Position numbers and translations under genes: made by a program
The notes under the pieces: model-generated
The model's input: the letters and a program-made list of their open reading frames with translations, nothing else
What the model was told of the DNA's origin: nothing
Databases searched by the model: none
DNA from: an uncultured Johnsonella sp.
Lineage (GTDB): Bacteria > Bacillota > Clostridia > Lachnospirales > Lachnospiraceae
Direction: 5' to 3'
Assembly (NCBI GenBank): GCA_900766185.1
Contig: CAAFUL010000045.1
Location: 1 to 64,000 of the forward strand
DNA length: 64,000 bases
Part shown: positions 58,449 to 64,000 of the stretch, piece after piece
Position numbering within the stretch: the first letter of the stretch is position 1
Layout: every line of letters starts with the position of its first letter

Positions 58449-59033
58449 CTAATTTAATTTTTTGTTTAAAATAATTGTTATCAACGCAGCAATCCCCATC
58501 ATAACAAGGTTTACTGATTCTGTAATAATAGCACTTAAAGGCGCATGAGTTACACTCATATTAATAATCATAATACCTAATCCAGCGCTAAATCCTACAT
58601 AAAGCAAATAGTTAACACCTTGAGCTGTCTTTTTATACATAAGGTGTGCGATTTGTTCTAAATATGCAAATGCAATTAGAAATGATGACCAATGTTGAAC
58701 AATATCATTTGGAACCCAATATATAAGCACACTAGAAGCAAATGCAAACATCATTAAATATACCCATAAACCATATACTTTATGTTTTTTAAATGACACT
58801 AATAACAGTATCAATAATGCAATCACTGCATTAATACATTGTGGCACTATAACATACCAAACAGATTGTTCTTCTATAAGCGTTGACGCTGTAATTGTAG
58901 TCGCTAAAGCTATACATAACCAAAATACTTTAGAAACTCCCCTTATATTTTTAACTGAAAACAACGTTTTTATCTGTGGTATATATGCTAAAATAAATAA
59001 CACAGATACTATTAAACCAAGAATAGCTTGCAT
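58449..59033 (-). CDS. PQ-loop (SWEET-like) membrane protein
   Basis: A 194-aa protein with six or seven spans. The first half is a PQ-loop repeat (GLIVSVLFILAYIPQIKTLFSVKNIRGVSKVFWL); a second, weaker copy (SFLIAFAYLEQIAHLMYKKTAQGVNYLLYVGF) has Glu-Gln in place of Pro-Gln, so the protein is a two-repeat transporter of the SWEET/PnuC-like class. These move sugars, amino acids or nicotinamide riboside. Rare in phages; substrate unknown. Confidence 0.75.
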   Translation of the reverse strand: MQAILGLIVSVLFILAYIPQIKTLFSVKNIRGVSKVFWLCIALATTITASTLIEEQSVWYVIVPQCINAVIALLILLLVSFKKHKVYGLWVYLMMFAFASSVLIYWVPNDIVQHWSSFLIAFAYLEQIAHLMYKKTAQGVNYLLYVGFSAGLGIMIINMSVTHAPLSAIITESVNLVMMGIAALITIILNKKLN

Positions 59034-59060
59034 ACAACATTCCTCCTATTTATAAAATTA

Positions 59061-59080
59061 GGGCAAGTGAAAACCTGCCC
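59061..59080 (-). terminator. Terminator after the 262-aa gene
   Basis: Minus strand hairpin GGGCA/TGCCC enclosing GTTTTCAC, followed by TAATTTTATA. Located just past the stop at 59096. Confidence 0.65.
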
Positions 59081-59095
59081 TTTAAAAGTTAAGTT

Positions 59096-59884
59096 TTATT
59101 CTTTAATTAATTTTAAATCATCCTCTGCATGGAACCACATTGTCGAAAATATTCCTGTTTCATCAAATCCAGCTAAATTTACATCTCCATCTGAATCATA
59201 TCCTAAAACAATCCCATAATTTCCCTCTTTGACTCCACCACTATAAATACTGTCTAATACTTCTACAATATTTCCTCTTTCAAATTTCGTTTGATTTTCT
59301 TCTGTTTCTTCGAGTTTTGGAATCAATTTGACATTTTTTAATTGTTCTTCAAAATCATTAGTTTTCATAACAACGGGAAGTATACTTTCTTTACTATCAA
59401 TACGTACTAACCCTTCATTAATTTTGTTAGTTATTTCAACATGTTCATTTTGGACAAAGTCGCCAAATTGGTCTTCTATTTTACCTTCGATAAAGTAAGT
59501 TCCATCTTTTAAGTCTTCAATTTTTAATTCAGTGTCGAATTCATCATCTTCATAAAACTCAATTTCATTAATTTTGTCAACATCATCAAAATAAACTAAT
59601 ACCATATTTCTAGTCTCTTCCTCAATGAATAAGTAGCTAATTTCATCAATACTTAGTCTTACAGCTCCAGAAACCTCATCAGAGTCATCTCTTAATGGTT
59701 TAATATAATAAATCTTATCATCTTCTAAGTTTAAAGGATTCTTTTCCTGTTCTACATTATCTTCTTTTTTATTTACAAGCTCATCTTGGTTGTCTTCTTT
59801 AATTTTTCGTAAAAAATCACATACTTCTTCAATAGTACCTTCTGTCGTAACTTCATTTCCATTAATAGTTGTTGTAATTTTCAT
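59096..59884 (-). CDS. Acidic multidomain protein, paralogue of 59997 (262 aa)
   Basis: Domain order: short N-terminal helix (GTIEEVCDFLRKIKE); domain A, beta-rich (NPLNLEDDKIYYIKPLRDDSDE...SYLFIEEETRNMVLVYFDDVDKINEIEF); a linker domain (about 130-190); then a small barrel B (KFERGNIVEVLDSIYSGGVKEGNYGIVLGYDSDGDVNLAGF). The neighbour at 59997-60575 has the same helix, A and B parts but in the order B-A. Acidic, soluble; function unknown, possibly a DNA-mimic or binding scaffold. Confidence 0.65.
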   Translation of the reverse strand: MKITTTINGNEVTTEGTIEEVCDFLRKIKEDNQDELVNKKEDNVEQEKNPLNLEDDKIYYIKPLRDDSDEVSGAVRLSIDEISYLFIEEETRNMVLVYFDDVDKINEIEFYEDDEFDTELKIEDLKDGTYFIEGKIEDQFGDFVQNEHVEITNKINEGLVRIDSKESILPVVMKTNDFEEQLKNVKLIPKLEETEENQTKFERGNIVEVLDSIYSGGVKEGNYGIVLGYDSDGDVNLAGFDETGIFSTMWFHAEDDLKLIKE

Positions 59885-59918
59885 AATAATTATTCTCCTT
59901 TTTTATTAATCTAATATT

Positions 59919-59947
59919 ATTATATCGTATGACTAATGATTTGTCAA
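59919..59947 (-). promoter_or_regulatory. Consensus promoter of the 262-aa gene
   Basis: Minus strand TTGACA, 17-nt spacer, TATAAT. Confidence 0.75.
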
Positions 59948-59966
59948 GCGTTTTATAAAAATCAAA

Positions 59967-59982
59967 GGTGGATTTTTCCACC
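59967..59982 (-). terminator. Terminator after the 192-aa gene
   Basis: Hairpin GGTGGA/TCCACC with a 4-nt loop, followed on the minus strand by TTTGATTTTTAT. It separates the two paralogues. Confidence 0.75.
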
Positions 59983-59996
59983 AATGATTGATATAA

Positions 59997-60575
59997 TTAT
60001 AATTCTTTAATATCTCCTTCTTCAACATAACAAAAACTAATTAAATAAGAATCGTTTTCATCGTCTTCATCAACAAACAAATAAGATGTTTTGTCAATAT
60101 TTTCTAGGATTAATTCTCTTTCAATTGATTCCCCTTTGTAGCTTGATAAGAAATATCTTTCTCCTTCATAAAGATTTAAAGGGTTGTCATCACTAATACT
60201 ACCTACTACTTTTACAATATCTCTAACATCTTCTAATTCTGCGACAAATAGATTTTCTGCTGCATGTACTAAATACTCTCCGTCTACATTAATAACACAG
60301 CCTCTATCGCCTTTCTTAAAATTATTTTTATCGTCGAAAGCAAAGAAAAAGTGTGTTGGTATAATACTGTCAAAATCATCTAAAAATTCTACTACATCAT
60401 GTTCTTTAATATTTTGTGTACTAGTATCACAGTTGTTATTAGTAGTTACATTGTCATAATCAGAAATGGTTAAAACATTTGATTCTTTTAAATCTTTGTT
60501 ATTCTCAATAAATTCTTTTATTTCTTCAATCGTTCCTTCTAATTCTACTCCATCATCTAAAATAAGTTTTGCCAT
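59997..60575 (-). CDS. Acidic protein, permuted paralogue of 59096 (192 aa)
   Basis: N-terminal helix (GTIEEIKEFIENNKD); barrel B first (HDVVEFLDDFDSIIPTHFFFAFDDKNNFKKGDRGCVINVDGEYLVHA), then domain A last (NPLNLYEGERYFLSSYKGESIERELILENIDKTSYLFVDEDDENDSYLISFCYVEEGDIKEL). Compared with the 262-aa neighbour the A and B parts are swapped and the linker is lost. Confidence 0.65.
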   Translation of the reverse strand: MAKLILDDGVELEGTIEEIKEFIENNKDLKESNVLTISDYDNVTTNNNCDTSTQNIKEHDVVEFLDDFDSIIPTHFFFAFDDKNNFKKGDRGCVINVDGEYLVHAAENLFVAELEDVRDIVKVVGSISDDNPLNLYEGERYFLSSYKGESIERELILENIDKTSYLFVDEDDENDSYLISFCYVEEGDIKEL

Positions 60576-60615
60576 AAATAATCTCTCCTAATGATTTATT
60601 TTTTATTACATATAC

Positions 60616-60645
60616 AATATATCATATCAGTATACGTATTGTCAA
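60616..60645 (-). promoter_or_regulatory. Likely promoter of the 192-aa gene
   Basis: Minus strand TTGACA, 18-nt spacer, TATATT. Slightly weaker match than the others. Confidence 0.55.
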
Positions 60646-60655
60646 TAATATATAA

Positions 60656-61270
60656 TTAATTTCCTAATTTTTCTAATTCTTTTTTAACTTCTTCCCAAGA
60701 CATAAACCCTTTGTTATTTGTCAATTCTAATATGACGCCATACAGAAATTGATTAAAAGCCACTTCTGTTCTATAGGGGTCATCATAAGTGTGTCCATTT
60801 CCTTCTCTAATATCAGAAGAATAGATAAGTACAGGTTTATCAATAATTTTTTGCTGTTCTTTAATTTCATCTTCTAATGTTTCACCCACTTCTGTAATAT
60901 TACCTTCCACATCACAATAATTAATATCTAAAATCTCTTTCAATCTATCAATTGTAATTTGTGCTTGCCTTTTCATACCAAGTAAAATGCTCAATTCTGA
61001 AATTGTTCCAGTAGCATGGTTCAGTATATCAAATGTAAAAATGTCACACTCTAGCATTGCATTATAATCGTTATTTAATATTCTTTCAGCTAATCCTTCT
61101 TGTACAGCTTTAGATTTATCATTAATTGATTTATCATCACTAGGAGAATATGCTTCAATGCCGACAATCCCATTTAATTCGTCACGTTGTTTATTTCTGT
61201 ATTCCACCATAGGTGTAGATAATAAGTCTCCACCTAAATAAACCTTTTTATCTTTGATTTCATTTACCAT
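60656..61270 (-). CDS. Nucleoside 2-deoxyribosyltransferase-like protein
   Basis: A 204-aa protein: KVYLGGDLLSTPMVEYRN start, AERILNNDYNAMLECDIFTFDILNHATGTISELSILLGMKRQAQ (active-site Asp, then the GT..E..LG motif). Family enzymes exchange bases on deoxyribonucleosides or hydrolyse deoxynucleotide monophosphates (DNPH-like). In phages this can salvage or change the nucleotide pool. C-terminal extension about 60 aa (YRTEVAFNQFLYGVILELT). Confidence 0.75.
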   Translation of the reverse strand: MVNEIKDKKVYLGGDLLSTPMVEYRNKQRDELNGIVGIEAYSPSDDKSINDKSKAVQEGLAERILNNDYNAMLECDIFTFDILNHATGTISELSILLGMKRQAQITIDRLKEILDINYCDVEGNITEVGETLEDEIKEQQKIIDKPVLIYSSDIREGNGHTYDDPYRTEVAFNQFLYGVILELTNNKGFMSWEEVKKELEKLGN

Positions 61271-61283
61271 ATTTTATTCTCCT

Positions 61284-61544
61284 TTATAAATATTTTCTTG
61301 CATAGTCTGAATACTCGTTTGCTTCTTTTACTCTAGGATATTTTACAATACTAAAAGCAATAATACCTATAGCTACGATAGGACTAATAAATAACAATCC
61401 TATTGTGCCTACTGTTGTTTGTAAGAAGAAACCTACACTCTCAATTACATACCAACCAACAATTAAAGATAATGTTAATCCAATAATCCATAATAATTTA
61501 CTCCAAAAATTACCTTTTTGAAAACTGTATGATAATTTTTTCAT
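61284..61544 (-). CDS. Two-span membrane protein (86 aa)
   Basis: I start at ATG 61544 (AAGGAG upstream) because a longer frame begins inside the methyltransferase gene. Spans at about 15-35 (LWIIGLTLSLIVGWYVIESVGF) and 40-62 (VGTIGLLFISPIVAIGIIAF). Function unknown. Confidence 0.6.
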   Translation of the reverse strand: MKKLSYSFQKGNFWSKLLWIIGLTLSLIVGWYVIESVGFFLQTTVGTIGLLFISPIVAIGIIAFSIVKYPRVKEANEYSDYARKYL

Positions 61545-61548
61545 AATT

Positions 61549-62370
61549 TTATTCTCCTTTATGTTCTTTAATTCTTTTAATCGCCATGTTATAATACCCT
61601 TCATCTAATTCAAATCCAATATATTTTCTGTTAGTGTTAATACAAGCAATAGCGGTAGTTCCACTACCCATACAATTATCAAGCACTATTTCATTTTTAT
61701 TAGTGTATGTTTTGATTAGATATTCAAATAATGCCACTGGTTTTTGTGTAGGATGTATTAAACCATTAATTTCTTTATTAATTTTTAAAACACTTTTAGG
61801 ATTTCTATAACCAGTATCTTTATTTCTTGTTTTGACAGAACCTCTTTTCATAACAATATCATCTTTTCTGACAAATGAATCATTAATTATTTTACGTCTG
61901 TCTACTTTACCAAATCTATCATAATCTCTAGATTTCATCAAATTTGTTAGTTCTTTTTTATTCATTTCCATTATTTCTTCAATTTCTAATACTTTATACT
62001 TTTGTGGACAATAATTTACTTTCCCTTTACCAAAAACTAACACATTTTCATGGTATTTTAAAGGTTGATATTTGGCACTCATAAAGTTACTAGCTTTTTG
62101 TTTTTCCCAAATCCATTCATATTTAAATAGTTTAGGGTTACTCATAACAAGTTTACTTGTAAAGGGTTGAGTAGCTGTTAGAACGACAGCGCCGTTATCT
62201 TTGATAATTCTTTCATACTGTTTCCATAACTTATCCAAAGGTATAATCTTATCCCATTTTAAAGCAGTAACTTCATAAGGTAAATCACATAAAATCATAT
62301 CTACTGATTTATCTGGTATTTTCTTCATACCTTCTAGACAATCTTCGTTATAAATTTTATTTAATTCCAT
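61549..62370 (-). CDS. Site-specific DNA methyltransferase (DLPY type)
   Basis: A 273-aa beta-class amino-methyltransferase (PF01555): catalytic motif IV CDLPYEVTALKWDK (D-L-P-Y form of DPPY), ETWIWEK-type motif, HPTQKPVALFEYLI (motif X) and the AdoMet motif I DNCMGSGTTAIAC. It makes N4-methylcytosine or N6-methyladenine. No restriction enzyme lies next to it, so it more likely protects phage DNA than forms an R-M pair. Confidence 0.88.
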   Translation of the reverse strand: MELNKIYNEDCLEGMKKIPDKSVDMILCDLPYEVTALKWDKIIPLDKLWKQYERIIKDNGAVVLTATQPFTSKLVMSNPKLFKYEWIWEKQKASNFMSAKYQPLKYHENVLVFGKGKVNYCPQKYKVLEIEEIMEMNKKELTNLMKSRDYDRFGKVDRRKIINDSFVRKDDIVMKRGSVKTRNKDTGYRNPKSVLKINKEINGLIHPTQKPVALFEYLIKTYTNKNEIVLDNCMGSGTTAIACINTNRKYIGFELDEGYYNMAIKRIKEHKGE

Positions 62371-62383
62371 TTAAATTATCCTC

Positions 62384-63073
62384 CTATTTAAGTCCATATT
62401 GTAGTCTCTTTTGTGCCATTTTAAAATATTCATCTGATAATTCATAACCAATAAAATCACGATTTAATTTTTGGCAAGCCACTCCAGTAGTACCACTACC
62501 CATAAATGGGTCAAGAATAGTATCGCCTTCATTTGTGAGTCTCTCTAATAACCATTCCATAGCATATAAAGTTTTCTGTGTTGGGTGTCCTTTATCAACC
62601 TTTTGCGATTTAGGTGTAACAGTTGTTTCAATTAAAGGTCTTTCATATTTTTCATCTAATCTATTGAAAGTCCATTTAGCACCTTTTTTAACAAAATATA
62701 ATGCAAATTCTGTATCAAAAATAAAACGTCTATCTCTATTTCTAGGCATAGGGTTTGATTTAACCATACGGATAACATCTTTAAATTCACATCCTAAACT
62801 TTCCATTTTTTCAATAATTGGAGTAGCTTGTTTAATACCAATAAATATAACGATGTTACCACCCTTCTTCACTTTAGGAACTGCTTTCTCAATCCACGCA
62901 ATTTCATCAAATTCTTTATCCCAATCTCCAAAATCAATACCTGCTCTACCCATAGTAGTAAAATTATTCTTTTTTGCAATATTGTACGGTGGGTCTGTAA
63001 TAATAGCATTAACACTGTTGTCCTCTAATTTTTCAATAAGTTTTATACAATCTCCTTGTAATAAATTAATCAT
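62384..63073 (-). CDS. Site-specific DNA methyltransferase (DPPY type)
   Basis: A 229-aa beta-class methyltransferase with ITDPPYNIAKKNNF (motif IV), GNIVIFIGIKQA, HPTQKTLYAMEWLLERL and DPFMGSGTTGVAC (motif I). It is 13 nt from the DLPY enzyme and clearly of a different subtype, so the two probably recognise different sequences. Confidence 0.88.
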   Translation of the reverse strand: MINLLQGDCIKLIEKLEDNSVNAIITDPPYNIAKKNNFTTMGRAGIDFGDWDKEFDEIAWIEKAVPKVKKGGNIVIFIGIKQATPIIEKMESLGCEFKDVIRMVKSNPMPRNRDRRFIFDTEFALYFVKKGAKWTFNRLDEKYERPLIETTVTPKSQKVDKGHPTQKTLYAMEWLLERLTNEGDTILDPFMGSGTTGVACQKLNRDFIGYELSDEYFKMAQKRLQYGLK

Positions 63074-63106
63074 AGTTTAAATCTCCTTTATTTTTAATTT
63101 ATATTA

Positions 63107-63135
63107 ATCATACTACATTATACTTATAGTGTCAA
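63107..63135 (-). promoter_or_regulatory. Promoter of the methyltransferase pair
   Basis: Minus strand TTGACA, 17-nt spacer, TATGAT. Confidence 0.6.
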
Positions 63136-63142
63136 CTATTTT

Positions 63143-63649
63143 TTACCAAAAATCTTCATCTATTTCATCTGTAATTTTCTTATATGTTCTTTTGCTCTTA
63201 ATGTTCCAAATTGTCTGATTAGATATATTATACTCTTTAGATATTTCTGATACTCCTCGTTCATCTAAATATATATCTATAACATCTAACCTTTCTACTC
63301 TTTTATATTTGTTATCTTTATTTTCTAAGTATGATGTTATATTGTTATAATGTATACCTTTTTTAATACGCCATACAGTTGTTCTATTTACATTATATTT
63401 CTTAGCAATATTGTTAACAGATTCATTACATTTAAAAATATTAATAACAGTTTGTTTAGGTATCTTTGGCTCATAGTTGTATTTATTTCTAATAGGTTTT
63501 TTTAGACCTCCTGTTACTTTTATATGTGATTTTCTATTCATTATATCACTAATATGTGAAATAGACACATTATATTGTTTTGCTAACTCTTTTTGTGTTT
63601 TAGTGCTTATATATATTTGTTTAACTTCTTCTTGTGTTAGTTTATTCAT
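63143..63649 (-). CDS. Triple helix-turn-helix protein (168 aa)
   Basis: Three HTH units in a row: TQEEVKQIYISTKTQKELAKQYNVSISHISDIMN (about 5-38), KQTVINIFKCNESVNNIAKKYNVNRTTVWRIKKG (about 64-97) and RLDVIDIYLDERGVSEISKEYNISNQTIWNIKSK (about 118-151), each with the 'a..yn.s...v..I' recognition pattern. Basic overall. It should bind DNA as a small array of recombinase-type HTH; perhaps a regulator, a homing-endonuclease remnant, or a transposase-like binding part. Its promoter overlaps a hairpin. Confidence 0.7.
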   Translation of the reverse strand: MNKLTQEEVKQIYISTKTQKELAKQYNVSISHISDIMNRKSHIKVTGGLKKPIRNKYNYEPKIPKQTVINIFKCNESVNNIAKKYNVNRTTVWRIKKGIHYNNITSYLENKDNKYKRVERLDVIDIYLDERGVSEISKEYNISNQTIWNIKSKRTYKKITDEIDEDFW

Positions 63650-63660
63650 AATAAAAACCT

Positions 63661-63702
63661 CCCTGTATGATATATTGTATAACAGGGAGATATAAATGTC
63701 AA
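63661..63702 (-). promoter_or_regulatory. Promoter and hairpin before the HTH gene
   Basis: Minus strand TTGACA, 17-nt spacer, TACAAT (-10 in the loop of CCCTGT/ACAGGG, 63661-63687), followed by AGGTTTTTATT, which also carries the ribosome site. Ends the PhoH-like gene and starts the HTH gene. Confidence 0.6.
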
Positions 63703-63721
63703 TATACTTTTTTAATGTTTT

Positions 63722-64000
63722 TTATTTCCAATTAAAATTATCTGCAAACTGTGCTATTTTACTTCTAAAGTTAGTTGTAAAGTGGTGGTATGCTGCACCT
63801 TGATAGTCTTCTGATTTAAAATAATTTACATAAGGCTCAAATCCCGATTTACTATTTTGTTTTAAATCAATCTGTCTATAGTTACCTTCAACAATACATT
63901 TAGAATTAGAATGTAATCTTGTTAAAACTTTCTTTAACTCAGAACGTTTGAAATTCTGCGCTTCATTTATAACTACTGTAACGTTTTTTAAATTTCCACC
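63722..64000 (-). CDS. PhoH-like ATPase, C-terminal part (runs off right edge)
   Basis: 92 residues up to the stop at 63722-63724: KNVTVVINEAQNFKRSELKKVL (Walker B with Glu, as in PhoH), then RLHSNSKCIVEGNYRQIDL, and FTTNFRSKIAQFADNF (the Arg-finger end of the family, 'l..nfRs.ia.fAD'). The P-loop half lies outside the window. PhoH-like proteins are common in phages; the role is not clear. Confidence 0.8.
   Translation of the reverse strand, partial: GGNLKNVTVVINEAQNFKRSELKKVLTRLHSNSKCIVEGNYRQIDLKQNSKSGFEPYVNYFKSEDYQGAAYHHFTTNFRSKIAQFADNFNWK

Overview
This window is about 64 kb of the genome of a long-tailed (siphovirus) phage of a Gram-positive, low-GC host, most probably a coagulase-negative Staphylococcus. 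The host call rests on a CHAP / amidase / SH3b endolysin of the phi11 lysin type, a phiLC3-type holin, BppU and XkdX tail proteins, a tail tip carrying a Peptidase_G2-type spike, and very AT-rich DNA. The module content recalls the large (~90 kb) staphylococcal siphophages of the 6ec/SEP9 (Sextaecvirus) type, but that is inference; no search was run. Both ends of the window cut through genes, so the genome continues on both sides.

Layout. (1) 1-4740, leftward: small, mostly unrecognised early-type genes, including a staphylococcal-nuclease-like protein, behind sigma-A-like promoters. (2) 4741-5663: a 0.9-kb divergent non-coding region, probably holding cos and/or regulatory RNA. (3) 5664-41367, rightward late genes: zinc-ribbon microprotein, HNH, small terminase; an unusual RNA-related cassette (Ro60/TROVE-like protein with vWA domain, three tandem structured RNA repeats, metallophosphoesterase, tRNA-Pro, many hairpins); large terminase, portal, protease with nested scaffold, capsid, connectors, tail tube, frameshifted tail chaperones, a 2355-residue tape measure with two cell-wall hydrolase domains, tail tip, spike and baseplate proteins, holin, an endolysin split by two group I introns, and a tyrosine recombinase. 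(4) 41393-64000, leftward: many small proteins and membrane proteins, guanylate kinase, an SPFH/prohibitin protein, a DnaE-type DNA polymerase split by a LAGLIDADG-bearing intron, a PQ-loop (SWEET-like) membrane protein, a deoxyribosyltransferase-like protein, two DNA methyltransferases, a triple helix-turn-helix protein and the end of a PhoH-like ATPase.

Two regulatory styles are visible. Leftward genes sit behind near-perfect TTGACA-17-TATAAT promoters, several fused to the terminator hairpin of the gene upstream, so one transcript ends where the next begins. Rightward late units are separated by a different element: a hairpin followed at once by TATACATA. It occurs about ten times, including between RNA units and after the last rightward gene, and looks like mRNA punctuation (a processing site or an unusual promoter/terminator).

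The most interesting points are the Ro-like protein with its adjacent triplet of covarying hairpin RNAs, the TATACATA punctuation, and a likely +1 frameshift at a CCC-UAA shifty stop in the tail-tube gene of a phage that also carries a tRNA-Pro(UGG).
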